A stretch of DNA of 64,000 nt from Chryseobacterium gleum (GTDB taxonomy: Bacteria > Bacteroidota > Bacteroidia > Flavobacteriales_D > Crocinitomicaceae), in NCBI GenBank assembly GCA_945897805.1, contig CAMDFX010000008.1:84739-148738 (forward strand), written 5' to 3'. Both the position numbers and the translations under genes were made by a program. Under the pieces are notes generated by a model, which saw nothing but the letters and a program-made list of their open reading frames with translations, did not search any database and had not been told where the DNA came from. Below, one piece after another: positions 36,898-46,683 of this stretch (position 1 is its first letter; each line of letters begins with the position of its first letter).

Positions 36898-37461
36898 ATG
36901 ATACAAAACAACATCCAAAATATTTTAGCGAAACATCCAATTGTTCCAGTAGTTACAATTCATTTTGAGGATGAGATTGATGGAATAATTAAATCGTTAA
37001 TTTCTAAAAATATTTTTTGCATCGAAGTGACTTTAAGAACCGATTTTGCTTTCCAAGCGCTTGAAATTATCAAAGCAAAATATGGCAATCAAATTGCTGT
37101 TGGAGTAGGGACGGTTGTGAATAAAGCGCAAGTTCAAAAAGTGAAAGAAATTGGCGTTGATTTTATTGTCAGTCCGGGAATTAGTCCAGCATTGGCGAAT
37201 GACTTGAACGATTCAGGAATTGCTTTTATTCCAGGAGTTGCGACACCAAGTGATATCATCGCAGGAATTCAATTGGGCTGGAATATGTTTAAATTTTTTC
37301 CAGCCAATTTGTTTGGAGGGATTGGTGCTTTGAAAACGTACGGACAAGTTTTTCCTGCAATCACTTTCTGTCCAACAGGAGGAATAGACGGAAATACTTA
37401 TGAAGAATATTTAAAATTACAAAACGTGGTAAGCGTTGGAGGATCTTGGATGATGAAATAG
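36898..37461 (+). CDS. eda: KDPG aldolase (2-dehydro-3-deoxy-6-phosphogluconate aldolase)
   Basis: 187 residues from the ATG at 36898; an earlier in-frame start would overlap edd and add a non-conserved tail. It splits KDPG into pyruvate and glyceraldehyde 3-phosphate. The class I aldolase features are present: EVTLRT near residue 43 (acid/base Glu), VGVGTV near 67, the Schiff-base lysine in WNMFKFFPA near 127, and TGGID near 160. It is last gene of the Entner-Doudoroff operon. It converges on susD across a bidirectional terminator. Confidence 0.95.
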   Translation: MIQNNIQNILAKHPIVPVVTIHFEDEIDGIIKSLISKNIFCIEVTLRTDFAFQALEIIKAKYGNQIAVGVGTVVNKAQVQKVKEIGVDFIVSPGISPALANDLNDSGIAFIPGVATPSDIIAGIQLGWNMFKFFPANLFGGIGALKTYGQVFPAITFCPTGGIDGNTYEEYLKLQNVVSVGGSWMMK

Positions 37462-37603
37462 TCTAGTAGAAAATGCAAAAAAAGATGGCTGATTTCGTGT
37501 CATTTTTTTAATGATGTTTTATTTTGTTTCCCAAATGTACTCGAAAGAGTTTAGGTAAATCATCAGCAACTACAAAGAGGTTTTTTGATCTAGGTTATAG
37601 TGA

Positions 37604-37642
37604 AAAAAAAATGGCGGTTGAATTATTTCAACCGCCATTTTA
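37604..37642. terminator. bidirectional terminator between eda and susD
   Basis: ATGGCGGTTGAA and TTCAACCGCCAT form a 12-bp stem with a TTAT loop, flanked by A run and T run, serving both convergent operons. Confidence 0.92.
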
Positions 37643-37662
37643 AATTATGAAAAAAACTAAAA

Positions 37663-39246
37663 TTAATAACCGCTATTCTGAATTAAATTTGGATTTAAAA
37701 CAATATCCGCGGTTGGGATAGGGTAAAGATTATAGATCGATGAAACTCCAACTCCAGTTAAATCTCCTCCTTTGAAAGGCCAAACATAAGTGGAAGTTGT
37801 GAACAAGTTGAAACGAATCAAATCTGTTCTTCTTGTGCATTCCCAACTCAATTCTCTTGCTCTTTCGTCAATGATGTCGTCTAATGTAATGGAAGCAAAA
37901 TTGAAAGTTGAATTTCCATAAGCTCTTTGACGCAGTTGATTCACATAACCTAAACCTTGGCTAATATCTCCACCACCTCTTAAAGCTGCTTCAGCATACA
38001 TCAAATAAGCATCAGCCAATCTAAACATTGGAAAGTCAATGTCAGTTTGTGCACTCAATGCATTTCCTGAACCATTGGCTCCAGTTGTTGTTTTGTTTTT
38101 GAATTTTGGAAAAGCATACCCTTCTGTGAAGGTCGACAAATTCGTAATTTCTTTTGTTTGTCCATCTCTGTAGAATAAGAATCGACCATCTAAAGTAGAA
38201 TCTGGGAATTTATTAACGAAAGCTGAAGTTGTTCTTAAACCTCCCCAACCGCCGTTCACGCCATAGTCGGCAGGAACCATAGTTCCTCCAATTGCGGCAT
38301 TTACCAAGAATGTTGTACCTCCCCAACTTTGTGCATTGATTCCGTCATAAATAACAGGGAAGATAATTTCAGGTGAAGTGTGGTTGTCAGCCAAGAAAAT
38401 ATCTTGGTAATTGTCATCCAAAGAATAAGCTCCAGAATTAATCACTTTTAAACTGTAGTTTGCACATGCTGTGTTTTTTGCAACACCAGTGTAAACTTCG
38501 GCGTTCAAATAAAGTTTCGCAAGTAAAAATTGAGCCGCAACTCTATTTGCTCTTCCATAAGGAGCAGCACTAGGCGCTAACAATGAGCCTTCAATTGCTA
38601 ATAATTCAGATTCCACATATGAAAATAATTCAGAACGAGTGATTCTTTTCGGTTGAAATGCACCAACTTCGTCTTCTTCAGTAACGAAAGGAACATTTCC
38701 GAATAAATCCATCGCGTGGTAATAACTCAATGAGCGCAAGAAACGCGCTTCGCTTTGATAGACTCTAATCGTTGCTTTTTGTGCTTCAGTAAAACCTCTT
38801 TCATCCATTTTAGCTTCAGAAGTTTCTCTGATGAATTCATTACACAAAGTGATTTGGTAAAAAATTCTGTAGTACATTCCTTTGACAAATGACGTTTCTG
38901 GAGACCAGTTCATTTTGTTCATTTCTGGAATTCCTGGATCGTTCCATCCGCAAACAACTTCGTCAGTCGGTAATTCTTGCAAATTGAATAAAACACGCAC
39001 ATAGGCAGAGAAACCTTCATCAATTCCAGCGATATCACCATTTCCAGCAGGACCTTGTAATCCAGTCATTGACAAGCCAGAATACAATTTGGCAACCACA
39101 TGAATATAATTATTTGGATCTCCGTAAACAGTTTCTGTGTTTAATCCATATTTCGGTTTCAAATTGAGTTGCTTTTTACAAGAATTCAATCCCGCAATCC
39201 CACCTAGTGTGACTGCTACCAATAAAATTTGTGTTATTTTTTTCAT
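37663..39246 (-). CDS. SusD/RagB-family nutrient-binding outer membrane lipoprotein
   Basis: A 527-residue surface lipoprotein: signal peptide with lipobox GLNSC (Cys23), then the TPR-like helical SusD fold (YIHVVAKLYSGLS near residue 48, RFLRSLSYYHAMDLFGNVPF near 170) and the typical C-terminal end with RTDLIRF and PIPTADIVLNPNL. It forms the lid of the SusC channel. The 12-bp gap to susC shows co-transcription. The starch context suggests maltodextrin as ligand, but there is no SusE/SusF gene downstream as in the Bacteroides sus locus. Confidence 0.93.
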   Translation of the reverse strand: MKKITQILLVAVTLGGIAGLNSCKKQLNLKPKYGLNTETVYGDPNNYIHVVAKLYSGLSMTGLQGPAGNGDIAGIDEGFSAYVRVLFNLQELPTDEVVCGWNDPGIPEMNKMNWSPETSFVKGMYYRIFYQITLCNEFIRETSEAKMDERGFTEAQKATIRVYQSEARFLRSLSYYHAMDLFGNVPFVTEEDEVGAFQPKRITRSELFSYVESELLAIEGSLLAPSAAPYGRANRVAAQFLLAKLYLNAEVYTGVAKNTACANYSLKVINSGAYSLDDNYQDIFLADNHTSPEIIFPVIYDGINAQSWGGTTFLVNAAIGGTMVPADYGVNGGWGGLRTTSAFVNKFPDSTLDGRFLFYRDGQTKEITNLSTFTEGYAFPKFKNKTTTGANGSGNALSAQTDIDFPMFRLADAYLMYAEAALRGGGDISQGLGYVNQLRQRAYGNSTFNFASITLDDIIDERARELSWECTRRTDLIRFNLFTTSTYVWPFKGGDLTGVGVSSIYNLYPIPTADIVLNPNLIQNSGY

Positions 39247-39257
39247 GATTCTAAATA

Positions 39258-42200
39258 TTAAAAATCAAACGTTAAATTCAATGAGTAAACTCTTGGTCTT
39301 GGATAAATATTGTTATCAATACCACCGTTCACCTCAGGATCTAGTCCTGAATATTTTGTTACTACAAACACGTTTTGAACAGTCAATGCAGTATTTAAAC
39401 CAATTTTGTTTTTAGTCCATTTCATTTTTCCGAACTTGTAACCAACATTTATATAGTCCATTCTGAAGAAATTTGCTTTTTCTAAATAATGATCACTCAA
39501 TAATTGACGTTCAGTTGTTTTTTGCATTTCTTCTTCATAATACAAATTTGAAATGTTACTCAAGAAACCTTGTGTACCGTTAATTGATTGGAAAGTTCCA
39601 TTGTTTGAATGGATATTGTTGTAATTGTACCCACCAGTTTCTGCGCGACCTGAAAGTCCGAAGAACCATTTTTTGTAAGTCAAATTTAAAGACAAGCCAA
39701 AAAACATTTTTGGTGCAGCTTGATCAAAAAGATATCTGTCGTCAATATTGATAATTCCATCTCCATTTCTATCCACAAAAGCATCTTTGTCTTTCCATTT
39801 ATCCGCTGCGGTAATGCTTCCATCACCATTTATGTCAACTGTAGCTTGCTGACCAACTTCGATTGGTTTGCCATTTGCATCATAAATTTGCTCGTAAACA
39901 AAGTAAGTGAAAGTGGCATTTCCTACTTTATTCGTTTGAACGCTATTTCCGATTCCACCAGAAATTCCACCAGTCAAAATTCCTGGAGAATTTGGATCAT
40001 CAATTTGTGAAAGTTTAGTGATTCTGTTTTGATTGTAAGTAGCATTTGCACTTAAATCTAATCGCAAGTCTTTTTTAGCAATCAATCCAAAGTTACCACT
40101 GATTTCAATACCGCGGTTTCTCATTCCACCTACGTTTGTCAAAATTTGATTGGTGAAATTTGTACCTGCAGGCACTGGAACAACCGCTAACAAATCATAA
40201 GTAGATTTTTGGTAAACATCAATCGCACCGCTAATTCTGTCATTTTTGAAGCCGAAATCAATTCCTATGTTGATACTTTCAGTTTCTTCCCATTTCAATT
40301 TGCTGTCAAATCCACTTGGTCTGAAAACTGTGTAATATTGTCCTCCAAATGCATATTGTGCTGTTGTTGCGCCTTCAAAATAGTTTGAAATATAGGAGTA
40401 ATCACCAATTCCATCTTGTTGTCCAACAACTCCATATCCAGCTCTCACTTTCAACATGTTCAACCATTTAGCTTTTTGCATGAATTTTTCGTTTGAAACA
40501 ATCCAAGCTGCAGAAACGGATGGAAAGAAGCCCCAACGAGTTTCAGGACTAAATCTTGATGAACCATCTCTTCTCAATGTGGCGTTGACAACGTATCTGT
40601 TGTTGTAGGTGTAAATTCCACGACCATAAAATGACAATAAAGCATTTTCAGTGAAGAATGGATTAGCAGCAGGTATTCCGATAATTGAATCTTGCGCTAA
40701 ATTGTAAGTTGCATTATTTGGACTAGATGATTGCCAGTGTTGATAAGTATATCCTCCAGTAATGTCAATGTAATGTTTTGATTTTTTTTCAGCATTGTTG
40801 TAGTTCAAATAGGCATCAATTACATTATTTGATTTTGATGATCTATAAACACTGTAACTTCCACCTGTGTAATATCCTGACGCAGAATTGGCATTTACAG
40901 AAACTTCTCCACTGCCTTCAGAATAATCAGCACCAACGTTTACCACGGCTCTGATTTGCGGGAAGAAATGTAATTTATAAGTCAATTTCGCATTACCAAT
41001 GTATCTATTTACTTTGCTTTCGTCATTTCTTTGATTGATTAGTCCAAGTGGATTTTTTGGAGCTAAAGTATTTGGTTTCCCAGCTTTAATCCACTCAAAA
41101 TATCCACCAACTGATGCGTCATCTCTCCTAACTTCTTGCGTTGGATCAAAATAAGCAGCGCCTAAGGCACCTCTGTCGGCAAAGAAAGAACTCGTTTGAA
41201 CAATACGATTGTTGAATTCAAGTTGTAAATGTTTGTCAAAAAATGAAGGTGTAAGATTTAAAGAAACAGACGTTCTGTTGAACTTATCTCTCAACAATAA
41301 TCCATTTTCTAATCTTGAACCAAACGACAAACGGTAAGGCAATTTTTTGATTCCGCCAGTGACAGAAACATTGTTATCAGTTACGAAAGCTGCCCTGAAA
41401 ACTTCTTTTTGCCAGTTGGTATTTGCAGTTCCTAAAAGCGCTTTTTGAGCAGCAGTTCCTTTTGAATTTACCAATTCTCTGTATTCATCGCCAGTCAAAA
41501 CATCTGCATATTTCGCAATTGTTGAAATAGACTGTTTCGTGTCCAAAACAACGCTTAATCTGCTATTTCCGCCATCGCCTTTTTTCGTAGTGATAAGAAT
41601 TACTCCATTTGCCCCTCTTGAACCGTAGATTGCAGTTGCAGAAGCATCTTTCAAAATCACAAAAGATGCAATGTCATTTGGGTTAATCAACGAAAGCGGA
41701 TTGGCTGCTCCTGAAATCCCTCCATTGTCTAATGGCACACCATCAACAACGATTAATGGATCATTACTCGCATTGATTGAAGTTCCACCTCTCAATCTAA
41801 TTGTACTTCCAGAACCTGGAGCACCATCGTTTGAATTGATTTTTACTCCGGCAACTTTCCCTCTAATTAATTGCTCTGGAGTTGCAACAGAACCTGCAGC
41901 AAAATCTTTCTCACTGATAACAGTAGCAGAACCTGTCAAATCCTTTGTTCTCGTTGATCCATAGCCAATCACAACTAATTCTTCTACTTCTTCCACTTCA
42001 TCTTTCAAGCTTGCATCAACTACCAAATCTTTTCCTGATACAACAGTTATTTTTTGTGTCATGGTAGCAAAACCTGCTGCTTTAAATACCAAATTGTATT
42101 CACCTGCTTCTACAGATTTTATTTCATAATAGCCAGTTGCATTCGAAGTTCCTCCCTTGAATTTACCTTCAAGTGTTGCTTGCGCTTGATCAATTGGCTT

Positions 42201-42314
42201 CCCTTCCAAATCTCTAATCATCCCTTTTACTGTGGAAGTTTGACTGTAAGTCGTCCCAACTGAAAATAGTATGAGAGATAGCAAAAGCAAAGTATTTGTA
42301 GCTTTTCTTTTCAT
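39258..42314 (-). CDS. SusC/RagA-family TonB-linked outer membrane transporter
   Basis: 1018 residues. Signal peptide (to about residue 25, GTTYSQ), a carboxypeptidase-regulatory-like domain at about 28-105, the SusC linker EELVVIGYGSTRTKDLTGS near 110-128, a plug domain to about 235 (APGSGSTIRLRGGTSIN, YGSRGANGVILITTKKG), and a beta-barrel ending in SLNLTFDF with terminal Phe. It imports maltodextrins with TonB energy, working with SusD. Promoter and operator are directly upstream. Confidence 0.95.
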   Translation of the reverse strand: MKRKATNTLLLLSLILFSVGTTYSQTSTVKGMIRDLEGKPIDQAQATLEGKFKGGTSNATGYYEIKSVEAGEYNLVFKAAGFATMTQKITVVSGKDLVVDASLKDEVEEVEELVVIGYGSTRTKDLTGSATVISEKDFAAGSVATPEQLIRGKVAGVKINSNDGAPGSGSTIRLRGGTSINASNDPLIVVDGVPLDNGGISGAANPLSLINPNDIASFVILKDASATAIYGSRGANGVILITTKKGDGGNSRLSVVLDTKQSISTIAKYADVLTGDEYRELVNSKGTAAQKALLGTANTNWQKEVFRAAFVTDNNVSVTGGIKKLPYRLSFGSRLENGLLLRDKFNRTSVSLNLTPSFFDKHLQLEFNNRIVQTSSFFADRGALGAAYFDPTQEVRRDDASVGGYFEWIKAGKPNTLAPKNPLGLINQRNDESKVNRYIGNAKLTYKLHFFPQIRAVVNVGADYSEGSGEVSVNANSASGYYTGGSYSVYRSSKSNNVIDAYLNYNNAEKKSKHYIDITGGYTYQHWQSSSPNNATYNLAQDSIIGIPAANPFFTENALLSFYGRGIYTYNNRYVVNATLRRDGSSRFSPETRWGFFPSVSAAWIVSNEKFMQKAKWLNMLKVRAGYGVVGQQDGIGDYSYISNYFEGATTAQYAFGGQYYTVFRPSGFDSKLKWEETESINIGIDFGFKNDRISGAIDVYQKSTYDLLAVVPVPAGTNFTNQILTNVGGMRNRGIEISGNFGLIAKKDLRLDLSANATYNQNRITKLSQIDDPNSPGILTGGISGGIGNSVQTNKVGNATFTYFVYEQIYDANGKPIEVGQQATVDINGDGSITAADKWKDKDAFVDRNGDGIINIDDRYLFDQAAPKMFFGLSLNLTYKKWFFGLSGRAETGGYNYNNIHSNNGTFQSINGTQGFLSNISNLYYEEEMQKTTERQLLSDHYLEKANFFRMDYINVGYKFGKMKWTKNKIGLNTALTVQNVFVVTKYSGLDPEVNGGIDNNIYPRPRVYSLNLTFDF

Positions 42315-42359
42315 AGCAATTTAATTATTAATTTTTGGTTTTTTAACAAATCAACTGAC

Positions 42360-42391
42360 CAAATTTATACAAATATTATTAAATGTCAAAA
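42360..42391 (-). promoter_or_regulatory. susC promoter
   Basis: On the minus strand TTTTG (42391-42387), 19 bases, then TAAATTTG (42367-42360), an exact Bacteroidota TTTG-N19-TAnnTTTG promoter. The predicted start of transcription is about 40 bases before the susC ATG. The -33 element lies inside the candidate operator. Confidence 0.75.
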
Positions 42392-42401
42392 TGACACTAA
42401 G
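42379..42401 (-). promoter_or_regulatory. candidate operator before susC
   Basis: Plus strand TTAAATGT-CAAAATG-ACACTAAG: right half perfect, left half 5 of 8 against CTTAGTGT. The inner part TGTCAAAATGACA is itself a palindrome. It starts 7 bases after the GH31 stop and covers the -33 element of susC. Confidence 0.75.
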
Positions 42402-42407
42402 AAAAAA

Positions 42408-44801
42408 TCACCAATTTATTTGTAAAATTGAATTGGTTTGTTCTAAATTGGCAATGATTGTTAGTGTTTTAGATGTTTTGTCAAATTGAAATTTTATTTC
42501 TTTTTCATCTAGAATGGTATTTTTTGGTGCTGATTCTATATTGTGTAGCACCATTTCGTATCTTCTAATTGCTGCGGGTTTAATTTTTCCAACCGATTTT
42601 TGATCGAATGAAATTGTCGAACTTTCCCCTTTCTTTTTGTATCTGAAATATTCAATTTTATTTTGATATTCTTGATTAAAAGTAGGCGTTTTTCCATCAT
42701 CTGTGAAATATATTCCATTGCTCATTCCTAAGTTTTCATGGTAATAAAAATGAATCGTCACTTTATTTTCATCAAAATCATCTGTGTTTTTTAATCCTTT
42801 CGACATCGGAATAAATGCACCAGCTCTCACGAATGTTGGAATATTTTCCATGTTTGTTTTGATCTCGGCGGTTGATCCTCTTTGGTGGATTTCGCCAGTA
42901 TAAAAATCAAACCAATCAGAGGTTCCTGGAAAATATACCTCTTGACTTATTTTTCCTTTTTCTAAAATAGGTGCAACTAAAATTTCATTTCCCCACAAAT
43001 AATTTTCCTTGTTGGTCAATAATTTTGGATCGTTATTTTCTTCAAACATCAAAGGACGCATCAAAGGCAAACCGTATTTACTGTTTAAATATGCCATTGT
43101 GTAATTGTAAGGCAATAAATCATACCTCAATTGAATGGCATCTTTCACAATTCTTTTCGTGTTTTCATCTTTAAAAACAGGTTCTGAAGCAACTTGTTCT
43201 TGCGCATGTGGTCTGAAAATCGGTTGGAAAACACCGTATTGTAGCCATCTGATGTATAATTCATTGTCGTCGTACGTTCCAGCAAATCCTCCTAGATCTG
43301 AGTGCATGTAGCCAATTCCTTGCATTCCCATTTGAAGTGCTATTTCTGGTTGTGCTTGCAGTCCGCCCCAGGTTCTGTTCACATCGCCCGACCACGGAAT
43401 CATTCCAAATCGCTGTGAACCGGAATAACCAGCTCGCATCAAAATGAAAGGTCGTTCATTTGGATAGTTCTTTTGATATCCTTCTTGAATCAATTTTGCC
43501 CAATCGTGTCCATAAATATTGTGCACTTTGGTTGCTTTGCCAACTGCATGAATCAAATTTTTTGGATGCACTTCAGGTTCACCTAAATCACCCCAAAAAC
43601 CTTTCACGCCTTGGTCATGCATGCCTTTGTAAATATCCCAAAACCATTCTTTGCCAGGTTTCGAATAAATATCAATCAAACCTGTATTTCCAAAATAGAA
43701 ATTGTAAACGAAAGGATTTCCGAGGCTGTCTTTGGCTAAAATGTTTTTAGAAACTGCTTCATTCCAGCGATTCGAAGTGTTTAAAATAAATGGCTCCGAA
43801 ATCAGTACCGTTTTAATTCCTTTTTGGTTGAAATCTGAAATCATTTTCAAAGGAGTAGGGAAGGAATCTTTGTAGAATTCTAAATTACCCATCGTTCCTT
43901 GGATTTCTTTGCCAAACCAATATAAATCCAAAATTACGGCGTCCAAAGGAATGGAATCTTCTATGAATTTATTCACTGTCTGTTCCGTCTCTTTTTGAGA
44001 ATGATAACCGAATCTAGAGGAAAAGTTGCCAAACGCCCACCTTGGTGGAAGTGGCTGTGAACCTGTTAATTGGGTGTAATTGAAAATGATTTCATTCCAA
44101 CTGTTGCCAAAAATGATTTGATACGTTTTATTTCCACCGGTGGTTTCATAGGCAATCGTGTTGTCTTTTTTGGAGTCTAAATCTAAAAATCCAGTTTCAG
44201 GATTGTCGAAATGAATCATGTATTTTTCGGATGACATCACAATCGGCATACAAAAATTCATCAATGCAGAAGTCGATTCGTAACCGTAATTTGCCTTGTT
44301 ATAAAGTTCCAAACGATTTCCGCGTCGATTCATTCCCAATGCTCTAGCGCCGCCGCCGTACAAAATTTCAGTTGCATTGATGTTGAAATTGATGGCCTCA
44401 TGCGTGGCTGTTTTGAAGTAACCTTTTTTCTCAGCAATCACCTTTTTCCCCGCCTGAAAATATTGTACTTGAAAGGGTGCTTTTTGAATTTTAATATCGA
44501 TTCTTCCAATGCTCAAAATCAAAAGAGAATCGCTGTCGTTGCTTTTGAATTCTTCTTTTGAAAGTGGCTGAATGACCGCGTGTGATTTTGCTTCCGCTGT
44601 TTCACCTGCGGGTATAAAAGTCGTTTGAATAACAGTTGGTCGATAGTTAGAAAATAGATATTTTCCGTCATTTGTTTTAACCTCAATGCCTTTGTCTGTT
44701 TTTTCATAACTGACAAATTTCCGATCACTATTTTGACTAAAAAGTGAAGTGAAGATTGCCGATAAGCAAAGTGTTATAAATATGTTTTTCAATTTCGTCA
44801 T
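42408..44801 (-). CDS. GH31 alpha-glucosidase
   Basis: About 797 residues from the ATG at 44801, one base after the upstream TGA (a TTG at 44816 would overlap it). Signal peptide (MTKLKNIFITLCLSAIFTSLFSQ), a beta-sandwich N-domain (YGGGARALGMNRRGN near 150), then the GH31 barrel with nucleophile Asp in KGFWGDLGEPE near 400 and acid/base Asp in WSGDVNRTW near 470. It probably releases glucose from maltodextrins in the periplasm. It is third gene of the cotH-susA-GH31 operon, followed directly by the susC operator. Confidence 0.93.
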   Translation of the reverse strand: MTKLKNIFITLCLSAIFTSLFSQNSDRKFVSYEKTDKGIEVKTNDGKYLFSNYRPTVIQTTFIPAGETAEAKSHAVIQPLSKEEFKSNDSDSLLILSIGRIDIKIQKAPFQVQYFQAGKKVIAEKKGYFKTATHEAINFNINATEILYGGGARALGMNRRGNRLELYNKANYGYESTSALMNFCMPIVMSSEKYMIHFDNPETGFLDLDSKKDNTIAYETTGGNKTYQIIFGNSWNEIIFNYTQLTGSQPLPPRWAFGNFSSRFGYHSQKETEQTVNKFIEDSIPLDAVILDLYWFGKEIQGTMGNLEFYKDSFPTPLKMISDFNQKGIKTVLISEPFILNTSNRWNEAVSKNILAKDSLGNPFVYNFYFGNTGLIDIYSKPGKEWFWDIYKGMHDQGVKGFWGDLGEPEVHPKNLIHAVGKATKVHNIYGHDWAKLIQEGYQKNYPNERPFILMRAGYSGSQRFGMIPWSGDVNRTWGGLQAQPEIALQMGMQGIGYMHSDLGGFAGTYDDNELYIRWLQYGVFQPIFRPHAQEQVASEPVFKDENTKRIVKDAIQLRYDLLPYNYTMAYLNSKYGLPLMRPLMFEENNDPKLLTNKENYLWGNEILVAPILEKGKISQEVYFPGTSDWFDFYTGEIHQRGSTAEIKTNMENIPTFVRAGAFIPMSKGLKNTDDFDENKVTIHFYYHENLGMSNGIYFTDDGKTPTFNQEYQNKIEYFRYKKKGESSTISFDQKSVGKIKPAAIRRYEMVLHNIESAPKNTILDEKEIKFQFDKTSKTLTIIANLEQTNSILQINW

Positions 44802-44802
44802 C

Positions 44803-46671
44803 TCATTTAACTTCAATAATCATCGATGTTTTTGCTCCAACAATTATTTTTTCGTTTTCTAAATAAATACTGCTGCCAGAAATAAAATCTTGGCACATTT
44901 TTCCTTTGGGAATTAGTTCTTTAAAACGATTCAAATTTAAAATTTGTTCAGATTCTGAATTGTTAACAATGACCATCACTTTTTCGTTCGGTAAGATTCT
45001 AAAAAACACATATACATTGTTTTCTGGAATAAATTGAATCGTTTTGCCTTCTTGAACGGCTCTGTTATTCAAACGCCAATTCAATATTTTTTTGGTGAAG
45101 TTGAAATATTCTTGTTGTGTTTGAGTTCTTCCAACTTGCTGATTTTCGCTTTTTGAACTAAATGCATTTTCTTTGTCTTCTCTCCATCCGCCAGGAAAAT
45201 CTTTTCTGATATCCGCATCGCCTAAATTTTTGTTCCCTTTCATTCCGATTTCTGTGCCGTAATAAATTTGGGGAATTCCACGAACAGTGGCTAAAAGCGT
45301 CATGGCCAATTTATAATCTTTGATGTTTGAATAAATTTCATTGAATCTTTGCGTATCGTGGTTTTCCAAAAACAGCAAAAGGTTATTTGGATTGTCGTAA
45401 AGAAAATCGTTCACGAAATTGTCATAAACGCGCATCATTCCTTGATCCCAATTTTGATTTTTTTCATTGAAAGCCTGACCAAATGCATCATGAAGTGTAA
45501 AATCCATGACTGATGGTAAATTGGAATTGTATGATTGAATGGCAGCTATTGGACTGTTTTTTTGCCAATAAGATTGGTGCGCTTGGTCGTGCATCCAAAC
45601 TTCTCCAACAATATTTGTATTGGGATATTCGTCCATGATTTTTTTCGTCCATTTTGCAATGCCGTCTTTGTCATTGTAGCTGTACGTATCGACGCGTAAA
45701 CCATCTAAATCGGCATATTCCATCCACCAAATTGTGTTTTGAATCAAATATTTTAATACCAACGGATTGTTTTGATTCAAATCTGGCATAGATTTGACAA
45801 ACCAGCCATCTGCGCACATTTTTTGGTCAATTTGTGAAGTATTTGGATCCATTTGGGTTGACATTCTGTAATTTGTTTGCGCGTATCCTGGAAATTGATG
45901 AAACCAAGTATAAGTTGGTAAATCTTTCATCATCCAATGATTAGACCCCCAATGATTGGGAACAACGTCCTGAATTACTTTCAATTTTCTCTTGTGCGCT
46001 TCTGTCACCAGATTTTTGTATTCTTCATTCGTTCCATAACGCGGATCAACGCGATACAAATCACTTTGACCGTAAGTATGATAGCTGTATGCTGAATCAT
46101 TGTCTTCCATCATCGGCGTTGGCCAAATCGTTGTTGCACCTAATTCTTTGATATAATCTAAATGGTCAACAATTCCTTGAATATCGCCACCATGACGGCC
46201 GCCAGGAAGTGAACGATTCATTTTTTCTACCACCGAAGGTTCGCTATCGTTGGTAGTTTTTCCATTTGCAAAACGGTCAGGCATCAATAAATAAAGTACA
46301 TCAGAAGTATTGAAACCGATTCGCTCTTTTGAATTAGCAGTTCTCGCTTTGATTTCGTAATCAAATTGGTATTTGGGTTTTTTATTATCCGACAATTGAA
46401 ATGTATATTTTCCTGCGGCAATATTTTTTGTTTCGATGGTGACAAAAATATAATTTGGATTCTCCGTTTTTTGAATTCCTAAAATTGTCAAACCTTTTGC
46501 TTCCACTTTCAGGTGATTGATATTTTTCCCATGCAGCATAATTTCCACCTGCTGGTGTTCCATATCTGCCCACCAATTAGGAGGTTCAATGTGCGATAAA
46601 GTTTGATTTTTTTGTGCAATTGTGTTTAAAGTCAACAAAGAAAAAACGACTAAAAAGATGTTTATTTTCAT
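44803..46671 (-). CDS. SusA-like neopullulanase/cyclomaltodextrinase (GH13)
   Basis: A 622-residue exported enzyme: signal peptide (to about residue 19, NTIAQ), an N-terminal beta-sandwich of the Cyc-maltodext_N type (IEPPNWWADMEHQQVEIMLHG at about 28-48), a GH13 barrel from about 115 (LYLLMPDRFANG) with GLRVDTYSYND (nucleophile, about 324), NIVGEVWMHD (acid/base, about 355) and ENHDTQRF (about 440), then domain C. It resembles Bacteroides SusA in domain order and lacks a T9SS end, so a periplasmic location is likely. It lies 12 bp after cotH and 1 bp before the GH31 ATG. Confidence 0.92.
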   Translation of the reverse strand: MKINIFLVVFSLLTLNTIAQKNQTLSHIEPPNWWADMEHQQVEIMLHGKNINHLKVEAKGLTILGIQKTENPNYIFVTIETKNIAAGKYTFQLSDNKKPKYQFDYEIKARTANSKERIGFNTSDVLYLLMPDRFANGKTTNDSEPSVVEKMNRSLPGGRHGGDIQGIVDHLDYIKELGATTIWPTPMMEDNDSAYSYHTYGQSDLYRVDPRYGTNEEYKNLVTEAHKRKLKVIQDVVPNHWGSNHWMMKDLPTYTWFHQFPGYAQTNYRMSTQMDPNTSQIDQKMCADGWFVKSMPDLNQNNPLVLKYLIQNTIWWMEYADLDGLRVDTYSYNDKDGIAKWTKKIMDEYPNTNIVGEVWMHDQAHQSYWQKNSPIAAIQSYNSNLPSVMDFTLHDAFGQAFNEKNQNWDQGMMRVYDNFVNDFLYDNPNNLLLFLENHDTQRFNEIYSNIKDYKLAMTLLATVRGIPQIYYGTEIGMKGNKNLGDADIRKDFPGGWREDKENAFSSKSENQQVGRTQTQQEYFNFTKKILNWRLNNRAVQEGKTIQFIPENNVYVFFRILPNEKVMVIVNNSESEQILNLNRFKELIPKGKMCQDFISGSSIYLENEKIIVGAKTSMIIEVK

Positions 46672-46683
46672 GTTTTAAAATTA

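Noticed and set aside
37487..37520. GTGTCATTTTTTTAATGATG after eda as a seventh operator
   Set aside because: Only the left core resembles the consensus, the ACACTAAG half is missing, and it lies downstream of genes on both sides.
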